Assembly (NCBI RefSeq): GCF_014650595.1
Contig: NZ_BMVG01000006.1
Span: forward strand, 372,001 to 436,000
DNA: 64,000 bases
Direction: 5' to 3'
From: Streptomyces alanosinicus
GTDB taxonomy: Bacteria; Actinomycetota; Actinomycetes; Streptomycetales; Streptomycetaceae
Made by a program: the position numbers and the translations under genes. A model generated the notes under the pieces. That model ran no database searches. It had not been told where the DNA came from and worked only from the letters and a program-made list of their open reading frames with translations. Of this stretch, positions 25,586 through 32,930 are shown in pieces. Each line of letters begins with the position of its first letter. Position 1 is the stretch's first letter.

Positions 25586-26043
25586 CCCGCTCCCAGGGCC
25601 TTCAGCCCGCGTCGTTCGTACGACTTCACCGCCCCGACCGACCAGCCGAGCATCTCGGCGATCTCCAGCCGGCCCAGGTCCTCGCCCAGGCGCAGGACCA
25701 GCACCACCCGCTGGCGGGCGGGCAGGGCGGCGAGCGCGCGGGTGAGCGGGGTCTTCGGGCGGAGCCGGGTCCCCGCGCCGCGCGGCCGGCGGCGCAGGTG
25801 CCGGCGTACCAGCAGGCGCCGCACGTAGAAGTCGGTGTCGTTGCCCGGGATGCGCCGCCAGCGGGCGTACGCGTCGGACAGGGCGGTGCGCGCCAGGGCG
25901 TCGGCCCCGGCCGGGTCGCCGGTCAGCAGCCGGGCCGTGCGCAGCAGCCGCGGCCAGGCCACGGCGGCGTACTCCCCGAACTCGGGCCTGTCGCCCGGGC
26001 GTCGGGCGCGATGGCGGATGCGGTGGCCGGCTCTGGTCGTCAT
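25582..26043 (-). CDS. SigE-family RNA polymerase sigma factor
   Basis: The 153-residue ECF-type factor has a sigma-2-like region (about 20-90: EYAAVAWPRLLRTARLLTGD...AYARWRRI) and sigma-4 (about 98-150: ALAALPARQRVVLVLRLGEDLGRLEIAEMLGWSVGAVKSYERRGLKAL). It is short but complete for the SigE-family subgroup common in Streptomyces. ATG at 26043 follows AGGGGAACCC. It heads a three-gene coupled operon with a membrane protein and a degenerate PBP, and it faces another sigma-factor gene across 114 bp. Confidence 0.88.
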   Translation of the reverse strand: MTTRAGHRIRHRARRPGDRPEFGEYAAVAWPRLLRTARLLTGDPAGADALARTALSDAYARWRRIPGNDTDFYVRRLLVRRHLRRRPRGAGTRLRPKTPLTRALAALPARQRVVLVLRLGEDLGRLEIAEMLGWSVGAVKSYERRGLKALGAG

Positions 26044-26157
26044 CGGGTTCCCCTGCGATGTGTTTCGATGTGCGGCGTACGGGACCTGTACGCACCGCGA
26101 AGCGGTCCGGGTTGCACGGCGGTTCGGGGAAGTTGGGGCACCGATGGCGGGGGCGGC

Positions 26158-26661
26158 ATGACCGAGGACGAGTTCGACGCGTTCTACGCCGCCGCGTTCC
26201 CCCGGCTGACCGGCCAGCTCTACGCCTTCACCGGAGACCACGGAGAGGCGCAGGACGTCGTGCAGGAGGCGTTCGTACGGGCCTGGGACCGCAGACGGGA
26301 CTTCCTCGCGGACGGGGCGCCCGAGGCGTGGGTCAGGACCGTCGCGATGCGGCTCGCCGTCAGCCGGTGGCGGCGCGCCCGGCGGTGGCTGGAACTCGTG
26401 CGGCGCACCCCGCCACCGGAGTCCGTGCCCGGGCCCGACCTTGAGCACGCCGCGCTCGTCGTCGCGCTGCGCGCCCTGCCCGAGGCCCAGCGGATGGCGG
26501 TCGTCCTGCACCATCTGTGCGACCTGAGCGTGGAGCAAGTAGCCTCGGAAACCGGGGCCCCGGTGGGCACGGTCAAGGCCCGGCTGTCCCGTGGCCGCGC
26601 GGCACTGGCCCGGGTACTGGCCCCGGGCGAGGGGGAGAGGGAGGGCGAGCGTGTCCGATGA
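26158..26661 (+). CDS. SigE-family RNA polymerase sigma factor
   Basis: The 167-residue ECF-type factor has sigma-2 (about 1-70: DEFDAFYAAAFPRLTGQLYAFTGDHGEAQDVVQEAFVRAW) and sigma-4 (about 100-158: ALRALPEAQRMAVVLHHLCDLSVEQVASETGAPVGTVKARLSRGR). Both are well conserved. The gene starts at ATG with a GGCGGGGGCGG purine/GC stretch and overlaps the next gene by 11 bp. It is divergent from the other sigma-factor operon. Confidence 0.92.
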   Translation: MTEDEFDAFYAAAFPRLTGQLYAFTGDHGEAQDVVQEAFVRAWDRRRDFLADGAPEAWVRTVAMRLAVSRWRRARRWLELVRRTPPPESVPGPDLEHAALVVALRALPEAQRMAVVLHHLCDLSVEQVASETGAPVGTVKARLSRGRAALARVLAPGEGEREGERVR

Positions 26662-27424
26662 CCGCGGCTACGACGCCGGCCCCGACGGCACAGGGCGGCC
26701 GCCCGAACTGTCCGGCGCGCTGCGCACACTGGCCGAGGAGCACCAGGTGGCCGCGCCCGTCCCCGGCGCGGAGATCCGCCGCCGTGCCGTGCGGCGCGGC
26801 CGTCGCCGGCGTACGGCCGTCGCGCTCGCCGGGGTCACCGCCGCGGCGGCCCTCGCCGTCACGCTGACCGCCGGCCTCGGCCACCACTCCGACGCCGGCC
26901 CCGGCCGCCGCGCCACCCCGGCCACCGGCCTCAGCCCGCGCCCCAGCCCGGCCCCCTCCCGTACCGCCCCCGCCGACGCCGTCGTCGACCTCACCAAGCT
27001 GACGATGACCGTCGACGGGCGGGTGCTGGCCATCTCCCCGGGCGTGCCGAAAGCGCCCACGCCCACCGGGCGGTTCACCGTCATCGGCAAATCCCCGGTA
27101 CGGCCGCTGAAGACCGGGACCGACGGCGACGGCGTCAGCGGCAGCGGCGGCACTGGCAGTGGCGCGGCGGAAGTGTCGGCTCCGTGGGCGATCGAGCTGC
27201 TCTCCGCCCGCACCCGCAAGGTCACCTTCGCGATCGCCCTCACCTTCGACCCGAAGGCTCCCGGCAACTACGCCACGACCACCGGCTGGATCGGCCTGCG
27301 CCCGGCCGACGCGAAGTGGCTGTACACCCGGCTGGCCAAGGGCTCGGTGGTGCTGGTGACGGGGCGGACGCCGACCCTGGAGCCCCCCTCGTCGACGCCG
27401 TCCGAGGAGTCGACGCCGCCCTAG
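26651..27424 (+). CDS. Membrane protein with degenerate L,D-transpeptidase domain, putative anti-sigma factor
   Basis: The 257-residue protein has a cytoplasmic N-terminus (1-54, ending in an Arg cluster), one membrane helix (about 55-76), a Pro/Ser linker, and a YkuD/L,D-transpeptidase-like domain (about 112-237). The opening strand LTMTVDGRVLAISPGVPKAPTPTGRFTVIGK is typical of the fold. The catalytic parts are gone: the FAIHG position reads FAIALT (193-198), and SHGC(I/V)RL reads TTGWIGL (210-216), so His, Cys and Arg are all replaced while the surrounding LYTRLAKGSVVLV is kept. It is likely a binding or sensing domain rather than an enzyme. Position directly after, and overlapping, the sigma gene suggests an anti-sigma role; this is inference. 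GTG start after GGGAGAGGGAGGG. Confidence 0.75.
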   Translation: MSDDRGYDAGPDGTGRPPELSGALRTLAEEHQVAAPVPGAEIRRRAVRRGRRRRTAVALAGVTAAAALAVTLTAGLGHHSDAGPGRRATPATGLSPRPSPAPSRTAPADAVVDLTKLTMTVDGRVLAISPGVPKAPTPTGRFTVIGKSPVRPLKTGTDGDGVSGSGGTGSGAAEVSAPWAIELLSARTRKVTFAIALTFDPKAPGNYATTTGWIGLRPADAKWLYTRLAKGSVVLVTGRTPTLEPPSSTPSEESTPP

Positions 27425-27462
27425 GACCTGTCCGGCGGATCATGCCGGAGACGCGGGGACCA
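27424..27462. repeat. Possible IS/MITE end, Streptomyces-type GGACCTGTCCGGCGG
   Basis: Directly after the stop TAG (CTAG context again) comes GGACCTGTCCGGCGGATCAT with GCCGGAGACG following. It resembles the GGGCCTGTCxGGC type of terminal repeat seen at 260 in this window and an end sequence I recall from other Streptomyces genomes. No partner inverted copy is seen nearby, so it may be a solo remnant. Confidence 0.3.
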
Positions 27463-27472
27463 GAAGTGCGGG

Positions 27473-28264
27473 TCAGACCTGTGCCCGGCCCTGTCTGCGG
27501 GCGTCCGCCAGGCGCAGCGCGCCGTCCTGCACGGCGACCTGCGTCGTGTCGTTGGCCACGTCGCCCAGGCCGCCGTTGGTGAGGGCGAACGCGTCCTGGC
27601 CGACCCGGACGGCGGCCACGTCCAGGGTGAGCACGCTCTCGTCCGCGTCGTCCGCCGTCGTGGTGAGACTGACCCGCAGGCCCTGGCGCGCGTCCCCGAC
27701 ATCCGGCACCGAGGCGCCTGTGACCTTGATGTCCTCGGTGATCCCGGTCTGTGTGGTGGCCGTGAACCGCGCGCACCGGTCCGGCAGCGTCTTCAGCCAG
27801 CTGAGCGCCGCGTCGATGTCGGCGGGGCGGCGGGCGCCGATCTGATAGCGCAGCTGGGCGTCGGTGTCGGTGTCGTCCATCCCGACGGCGACGCGCGGCG
27901 GACCGCCGAGGATTTCGTCCGTGTACAGGGCGTCCAGCAGCCGCTGGCAGTCGGCACCCGACGTGGTCGCCTTCAGCAGCCCGTCCCGCCAGGTGGCCGC
28001 ACCCCGGGTCGGCGTCCAGGGGGTACCGAGGTCGGCCTGGCTGATCAGCGCGGCCTGCGCCTGCCCGTCGGTGAGCGTGGAGCCGTCGGGCCGTGCGGGC
28101 GCCTTGGGCTTCGGGGCCGGCTTGACGATCGTGGGGAGGGGCTGGGGTGCCGTCGCCTGCTGGTTCAGCGCGAAGGCCGCGCAGCCGCCGAGGGCGATGA
28201 GCCCTGCGGCTAGGAGCGACAGCCGCAGCCGGCGTGCGCGTATCTCGTCGGTCATCGAGGTCAT
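27473..28264 (-). CDS. Putative lipoprotein with sensor-like extracytoplasmic domain
   Basis: The 263-residue protein has an N-terminal basic stretch, a hydrophobic segment and a lipobox-like LGGC near residue 30 (LLAAGLIALGGCAAFALNQ), followed by a Pro/Lys linker and a soluble domain (about 65-255). That domain starts LTDGQAQAALISQADLGTPWT and contains two spaced cysteines (ADCQRLLDAL and PDRCARF). The pattern is like actinobacterial extracytoplasmic sensor domains (PknH_C-like), with low certainty. ATG at 28264 is supported by GGAGG 8-10 bases upstream. It converges with the L,D-transpeptidase-like gene, so it may also be part of envelope homeostasis. Confidence 0.7.
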   Translation of the reverse strand: MTSMTDEIRARRLRLSLLAAGLIALGGCAAFALNQQATAPQPLPTIVKPAPKPKAPARPDGSTLTDGQAQAALISQADLGTPWTPTRGAATWRDGLLKATTSGADCQRLLDALYTDEILGGPPRVAVGMDDTDTDAQLRYQIGARRPADIDAALSWLKTLPDRCARFTATTQTGITEDIKVTGASVPDVGDARQGLRVSLTTTADDADESVLTLDVAAVRVGQDAFALTNGGLGDVANDTTQVAVQDGALRLADARRQGRAQV

Positions 28265-28386
28265 CGGGCCGCCTCCTGGTGCGTCTCCTCTCACGGCACC
28301 ACCGCCCCGACCGCCCCACCAGCGCTCCGGGCCGTATGGGTGAGCGGGCCCGGCGGACCGGGACGACCGGCCCCGCCGAAAACGCC

Positions 28387-28416
28387 TCGACCCGCGATGC
28401 CGGACCTTGCTACGGT
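28387..28416 (+). promoter_or_regulatory. Promoter for a leaderless leader-peptide transcript
   Basis: TCGACC (28387-28392), an 18-bp spacer, then TACGGT (28411-28416) fit the main vegetative sigma consensus of Streptomyces. The expected start point, about 7 bases downstream, falls on the ATG at 28423, implying a leaderless mRNA. Confidence 0.6.
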
Positions 28417-28422
28417 CGCCGT

Positions 28423-28494
28423 ATGCAGCGCGCCCAGCAGTGCCCGCAGTGCTCGAAGAGCACGACGACGCCGGAGACCGTCCCGGCGCGCTGA
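28423..28494 (+). CDS. Threonine-rich leader peptide of the thrS-type gene
   Basis: A 23-codon frame starts at the predicted transcription start and contains the run STTTPET: four threonine codons (ACG ACG ACG, then ACC) within seven codons. It ends 15 bases before a 13-bp GC-rich hairpin and 107 bases before a threonyl-tRNA synthetase gene. This is the layout of ribosome-mediated transcription attenuation: low Thr-tRNA would stall the ribosome at the Thr run and favour readthrough. It also has two CxxC cysteines (CPQC), whose meaning is unknown. The function is inferred from the match between the codon run and the downstream enzyme. Confidence 0.7.
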   Translation: MQRAQQCPQCSKSTTTPETVPAR

Positions 28495-28509
28495 CACCTG
28501 ACCAGCATC

Positions 28510-28539
28510 GAAGCCCCGGGGCGAACGCCCCGGGGCTTC
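28510..28539 (+). terminator. Attenuator hairpin upstream of thrS-type gene
   Basis: A perfect 13-bp stem GAAGCCCCGGGGC / GCCCCGGGGCTTC with tetraloop GAAC lies between the leader peptide stop and the synthetase start. No U-tract follows, normal for Streptomyces. A competing antiterminator pairing with the leader coding region could not be settled by eye. Confidence 0.7.
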
Positions 28540-28601
28540 AGCGCGTCCGGGGTGTTCGCCTCTCCCTATCGAGCCCTATCGAGCCCTGTCGAGGAGACCC
28601 C

Positions 28602-29834
28602 ATGGACGACCGCCGGCAGCTTCCCGACCACCGCCGTCTCGGCCGCGAACTCGACCTGTTCGACACCGACCCGCTGATGGGCGCCGGCCTGCCGTACTGG
28701 CTGCCCGACGGCGCGGTCGTCCGGCACACCCTGGAGGAGTACATCCGCGAGGCCGAACGCCGGGCCGGATACCGGCATGTGTACTCGCCCGCGCTCGGCA
28801 AACGGGAGCTGTACGAGATCTCCGGGCACTGGGACCACTACCGCGACGACATGTACCCGCCCATGCGGCTCGGTGCGGACGAGATCGTGCTCCGGCCCAG
28901 CCTCTGCCCCCACCACGCCCTGATCTACCGCTCCCGCTCCCACAGCTACCGCGAACTCCCCTTGCGCATAGCGGAGTTGGGCGGCATGCACCGCGCCGAA
29001 CTCTCCGGCGTCCTCGGCGGGCTGACCCGCGTCCGCGCCATCCAGCTCAACGACGCCCATATCTTCTGCACCCTGGAGCAGGCGGTGCAGGAGGCGCGGG
29101 CCGCGCTGGAGCTGATCGCCCGCGCCTACGCCGACCTCGGCATCGAGGCCGTACGGTACCGGCTGTCGCTGCCCGGCGAGGGCGGCAAGTACATCGCCGA
29201 CCCGGCGCTGTGGCAGCGGGCCACCGCACTGCTGCGGGAGGTGCTCGCCGAGGCCGGGGTGGCCTACGAGGAGGCGGCGGGCGAGGCCGCCTTCTACGGC
29301 CCGAAGATCGACGTCCAGATCGCCGACCCGGCCGGCCGTGAGTCCACCCTGTCCACCGTGCAGATCGACTTCCATCAGCCGGCCCGCTTCGACCTGCACT
29401 ACATCGGCGCGGACGGCGCCCGGCACCGCCCGGTGATGGTGCACCGCAGCATCATCGGCAGCGTCGAACGGGCCGTCGCCCATCTCGTCGAGGCACACGC
29501 CGGCGCCTTCCCGGCCTGGCTGGCCCCCGTCCAGCTGGTGGTGCTGCCGGTCGCCGAGGACCAGCGGGAACAGGCGGCGGCCGTCGTACGGCAGGCCCTG
29601 GAGCTGGGCCTGCGCGCCGAACTCGCGGGGCCGGACGAGGGCACCCTCGGCGCCCGCATCCGTGCCGCGCGCCTGGTGCCGTACCAGGCGGTGATCGGTG
29701 ACCGGGAGGCCGGCGCGGGCCTGGCCGCCGTACGCCTGCGGGACGGCCGCCGGCCCGGTGCGCTGCCGGTGCCCGATCTGCTGACCCGGATCGCCGAACG
29801 GGTGTCGGCACGCGGCACCGCGCTGTGGGACTGA
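28602..29834 (+). CDS. Short threonyl-tRNA synthetase, lacking TGS and editing domains
   Basis: The 410-residue class II synthetase begins directly with the catalytic core; standard ThrRS has about 230 extra N-terminal residues (TGS and N2 editing). Core motifs are intact: motif 1 region GLPYWLPDGAVVRHTLEEYI, zinc ligands Cys (LRPSLCPHH) and His (NDAHIFC), motif 2 (MHRAELSGVLGGLTRVRAI), and motif 3 (VMVHRSIIGSVERA), followed by the HGTP anticodon-binding domain (about 305-405). It can charge tRNA(Thr) but could not clear Ser-tRNA(Thr) in cis. It is likely a conditional second copy, controlled by the attenuator just upstream. ATG follows GAGGAGA, itself preceded by three tandem ATCGAGCCCT-type 10-mers (about 28569-28593). 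Confidence 0.92.
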   Translation: MDDRRQLPDHRRLGRELDLFDTDPLMGAGLPYWLPDGAVVRHTLEEYIREAERRAGYRHVYSPALGKRELYEISGHWDHYRDDMYPPMRLGADEIVLRPSLCPHHALIYRSRSHSYRELPLRIAELGGMHRAELSGVLGGLTRVRAIQLNDAHIFCTLEQAVQEARAALELIARAYADLGIEAVRYRLSLPGEGGKYIADPALWQRATALLREVLAEAGVAYEEAAGEAAFYGPKIDVQIADPAGRESTLSTVQIDFHQPARFDLHYIGADGARHRPVMVHRSIIGSVERAVAHLVEAHAGAFPAWLAPVQLVVLPVAEDQREQAAAVVRQALELGLRAELAGPDEGTLGARIRAARLVPYQAVIGDREAGAGLAAVRLRDGRRPGALPVPDLLTRIAERVSARGTALWD

Positions 29835-29940
29835 TCGCCGTGGCACTGATCTAGGGTGCTGGTGCCGGAGCAGGCATCTGTGCCGCTGCCTGTGTCGGTA
29901 TGTGTGTCGGTATCTGTGTCGTGCGATGAAGGAGTCCGTA

Positions 29941-30909
29941 GTGACCGGTCAGCCCATCCCCGTGATCATCGACTGCGACACCGGTGTCGACGACGCCCTC
30001 GCCCTGCTGTTCGCCGTGCGCCACCCGGGCCTGGACCTGCGGGCGGTGACCTGTGTGGCCGGGAACACGGACGTGGACGGCGTGGTCCGCAACACCCTGA
30101 CCGTGCTGGAGCAGGCCGGCGCCCCGGACATCCCGGTGGGCCGGGGCGCCGAACGCCCGCTGCTCGAACCGGCCCGCCCGGCCGAGCATGTGCACGGCGC
30201 CGACGGCATGGGCGACCTGGGCCTGCCCGCACCGGCCCGGACCGCCTCCGAGCTGGACGCCGTCGCCCTGCTGCGCCGCGAGATCCTCGCCTCGCCCCGC
30301 CCGGTCACCCTGATCCCCACCGCGCCCCTGACGAACATCGCCCTGCTGCTGCGCACCCACCCGGAGGTGACCCGCAACATCGAGCGGATCGTCTTCATGG
30401 GCGGCGCCGTGGCCACCGGCAACGCCACGCCGGTCGCCGAGTTCAACGTCTGGCACGACCCGGAGGCGGCGGCGATCCTGCTCACGGCCGGGGTGCCGAT
30501 CACGATGTACGGCCTCGACGTCTTCATGCGGGTCGTCATGGAGGCCCCGGACGTCCACCGGCTGCGCGCGAGCCGCGACCCCGGCACCCGGCTGGCCGGT
30601 GAGCTGCTCGCGCATCGGCCGACCGCGGTGGGCGAGGAGCCGGAGGCCGAGGAGGCGGGCGGCCTCGGCGACGCCGGCGCGGTGTGCGCGGTCGCCGACC
30701 CGGACGGCATCACCACCCGCCTGCTGCCGGTCGAGGTCTGCCTCGCCCCCGGCGCCGCCCGCGGCCAGACGATCGTCGACCGCCGCCCCCGCCACGGCGA
30801 GTCCGAGATCCACGGGGGCCGCCGCGAACAGGCCCTGGTGGACGTGGCGTTGGACGTCGACGTGGCCCGCTACCTCAAGCTGTACCTGGACACGGTGGAG
30901 CGTCCCTGA
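29941..30909 (+). CDS. Nucleoside hydrolase
   Basis: The 322-residue IU-nucleoside hydrolase-family protein hydrolyses the N-glycosidic bond of nucleosides to ribose and base. The calcium-binding N-terminus reads VIIDCDTGVDDALAL (D-x-D-x-x-x-D-D), with GNTDVDGVVRNTL, then LIPTAPLTNIALLL and FMGGAVATGNATPVAEFNVWHDPEAA downstream. All calcium ligands appear to be kept. GTG at 29941 is chosen with AAGGAGT 7 bases upstream; an ATG at 29926 overlaps that ribosome site. It follows the ThrRS gene by 106 bp and may be read from the same transcript, but no functional link is evident. Confidence 0.92.
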   Translation: MTGQPIPVIIDCDTGVDDALALLFAVRHPGLDLRAVTCVAGNTDVDGVVRNTLTVLEQAGAPDIPVGRGAERPLLEPARPAEHVHGADGMGDLGLPAPARTASELDAVALLRREILASPRPVTLIPTAPLTNIALLLRTHPEVTRNIERIVFMGGAVATGNATPVAEFNVWHDPEAAAILLTAGVPITMYGLDVFMRVVMEAPDVHRLRASRDPGTRLAGELLAHRPTAVGEEPEAEEAGGLGDAGAVCAVADPDGITTRLLPVEVCLAPGAARGQTIVDRRPRHGESEIHGGRREQALVDVALDVDVARYLKLYLDTVERP

Positions 30910-30952
30910 GCCCTCTGGGCCGTGTCGGCTCGGCCCGCGGCCGGGGTTCTCT

Positions 30953-31003
30953 TTCCGGGACTGGTGGCGCCAGGCCGTCATCTACCAGGTCTACCGCTCC
31001 TAG
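30953..31003 (+). pseudogene. N-terminal remnant of a GH13 alpha-glucosidase-type gene
   Basis: A short frame encodes FRDWWRQAVIYQVYRS and then stops. It matches the start of GH13 alpha-glucosidases (DWWRxAVIYQVYPRSF) except that the Pro codon is lost at the junction. No start codon with ribosome site and no further GH13 sequence exists on either side of the TnpB element, so only a fragment remains. The break coincides with the end of the transposon gene, so the fragment marks the insertion or rearrangement point. Confidence 0.65.
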
Positions 31004-32631
31004 AGACTGAGCGGGAGTGAGTCCTGTTGCCAGGAGTCATGCTCAGCCGAACGCCCCGAGCGGTGTTGGGTGTTCTGGTCTCCCGCGTTCTCGCCGCTGC
31101 CGGGCGGCACGGATCGTGTCCGTGGTCCGGGGACGCGGGGGCGGGTTTCCTCACGTCCGGGGGTGCCCGGTCGGGCCTGGCCGGTCCGATGCCCCGCACG
31201 ATCACTCCGGTCGTGTGGGGGCGGTGCCGTCCGTCGCCGGATCGGGTGTCCCTGGGCGCGCCGTCCGATCGCCACGGCGGCTGCGTCGTGGCGGGTGGTC
31301 TTCCTGTTCTTGGTAGTGAGGGGTTTTTGCCAGTGCTGGGCGCCCCACCGGGAGGTGTAGGCCGGGTCGACCGCGATGACGGCGATGCCGATGGCGTCGG
31401 CCATTGAGGTGAGCCGGGCCCGCAGTCTGCCGGTGGGCATGCTGGAGATGAGCTTGCGAAAGCGCTTGTTGCGGCCGTGCTTCTCCCGGGTCTTCTCCGC
31501 CGCGAAGTCGAGGTTCTCGACGGCGATGGCCTTCACGCCGCAGGTTTTGGCCCAGTTCAGCAGGCGGGTCAGGGCGTGGCGGACCTGGGCGTCACGGTGC
31601 TGGCTGGTGCCGGAGCGGTCGAAGAAGAAGCGCCGCGGGTTGCCGACGGGGTTGCCGTCGGTGTCGAGGCGCCAGGCGGCGAGGTGGTCGTCGTTGGTGT
31701 CGACGCCGATCACGCCGTCGGCGAGGGCGGTAGTCAGGGGGATGGTCTTGGTGGGCGGGATCTGCCAGGAGGCGGTGAGGTACCAGCGGCCACGGGTCAC
31801 GTCGAAGTGGATGCGGTAGGCGATGGCCCGGTTGGCCTCGACACGGTCGGCCCACTCGCAGCCGCGGTAGGCGAACCGCGCGCGGCTGGTGAGAATGTAC
31901 CGGCAGTGGGGAGCGTTGGCGTGCTGGGCGAGCGGGGCGGGGAGTTTGATGCTGATCTCGCCGTCGGGGTTGACGCGGATGGTCTCGTTGCCGAACCTTT
32001 TGCCGGACTCGCCGTGTGCGGCGAGGAACCAGCGTTCTGCCTCCCATCGCTCCCGCCACGCGGCCTCGCTCAGTCCGGTTGCTTGAAGGTTGTGCCGGGC
32101 GCGGGCGAGTTTCTTGCCGCCGCGTAAGACGTGCACGACACCCTTCTCGCGGTCGGCCCGCGCCTTGTCCAGCCGGTCTTCGAGCAGGTGCAGGCGGCGC
32201 GTCTTGGCGTGCCACTCCTGCCGGGTGCGGTAGCCGCCCGGAGCCCGCTTGGACCCCGTCTCGCCGAGCGGGAGGGACAGCCGGTGCGCGAGGGCACGCA
32301 CACCGGCGTCCAGACCCTGGATGTGCGCCAGCTGCCCACGCCGGGCCAGCGCCCACTGATCGTGCGTGGCTTTGGTGATACTGCCTGCCCAGCGCGAGGA
32401 GGACTCAGCGGTCAGCGCCTGCTTACGCACCGCCCACGTCTCAGCCGAGTGCTCCAGCCCCTCCCGGCAGCGCACCGCCAGATCCCGGGAGGCGAGCGAA
32501 CCCAGATGCGCCCCGACCAGCGCAAGAACCTTCGCATCCTGGACGGCGAGTTCCTTCAACCGGGCGCGAACCGCAACACCCGTAGGACCGGGCGTGACGA
32601 ACGGCGCCGCCAGCTCGCGCAGCCCACCCAT
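31000..32631 (-). CDS. tnpB: TnpB-like RNA-guided nuclease (IS200/IS605-type element)
   Basis: The 543-residue protein has a long helical N-terminal half and a C-terminal RuvC-like nuclease. RuvC residues are visible: Asp in VIGVDTNDDHLA, Glu in IAVENLDFAAEKT, and Asp in TTRHDAAAVAIGRR. The zinc ribbon that normally sits between the last two motifs (two CxxC pairs) is absent: VDPAYTSRWGAQHWQKPLTTKNRKTTRHD contains no cysteine. A basic Arg/Pro tail of about 75 residues follows. No TnpA gene accompanies it. ATG at 32631 has GGGAG 7 bases upstream; GTG at 32637 is less well placed. The 3' end abuts the GH13 remnant, where an omega-RNA and its guide would be expected. Confidence 0.85.
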   Translation of the reverse strand: MGGLRELAAPFVTPGPTGVAVRARLKELAVQDAKVLALVGAHLGSLASRDLAVRCREGLEHSAETWAVRKQALTAESSSRWAGSITKATHDQWALARRGQLAHIQGLDAGVRALAHRLSLPLGETGSKRAPGGYRTRQEWHAKTRRLHLLEDRLDKARADREKGVVHVLRGGKKLARARHNLQATGLSEAAWRERWEAERWFLAAHGESGKRFGNETIRVNPDGEISIKLPAPLAQHANAPHCRYILTSRARFAYRGCEWADRVEANRAIAYRIHFDVTRGRWYLTASWQIPPTKTIPLTTALADGVIGVDTNDDHLAAWRLDTDGNPVGNPRRFFFDRSGTSQHRDAQVRHALTRLLNWAKTCGVKAIAVENLDFAAEKTREKHGRNKRFRKLISSMPTGRLRARLTSMADAIGIAVIAVDPAYTSRWGAQHWQKPLTTKNRKTTRHDAAAVAIGRRAQGHPIRRRTAPPPHDRSDRAGHRTGQARPGTPGREETRPRVPGPRTRSVPPGSGENAGDQNTQHRSGRSAEHDSWQQDSLPLSL

Positions 32632-32814
32632 CCCCACACTCCCTGCCCGTTGCCGAAGAACCCGTCACCGCACTCAACGAGCCGCTGCCGCAATAGTCAC
32701 GCATTCGATGCAAGAACTCCCGTTCCCCATGAATGCACGTGTGCACCACAGACGTCAGGCACTCACTCACACGCGCCGCAATGCGCCTAAACACTCTTAA
32801 CCGGCAACAGCTCC

Positions 32815-32890
32815 CAGCCCCTGACGGGCGCGGGGCTGTGTTTGATATGCGGCACCGCCGCGCGGGCGCGACCAGCCACGACACAGCCGC
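32815..32890. repeat. Streptomyces-type extragenic repeat with hairpin
   Basis: CAGCCCC-N10-GGGGCTG (32815-32838) is followed by TGTTTGATATGCGGC and CGCGACCAGCCACGA. I recognise this as an extragenic sequence found many times in Streptomyces genomes. It lies 3' of the DUF4142 gene and can act as its terminator. The stretch 32640-32814, between it and tnpB, probably holds the left end of the TnpB element; a TGCACGTGTGCA palindrome is at 32734-32745. Confidence 0.5.
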
Positions 32891-32930
32891 ACCCGCGAAC
32901 GGCGGTCAAGCCCCTCCCCGGTGGGCGCAC

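Noticed and set aside
31477..32127. Plus-strand frame opposite tnpB
   Set aside because: Composition is the complement of the transposon gene; no motifs.
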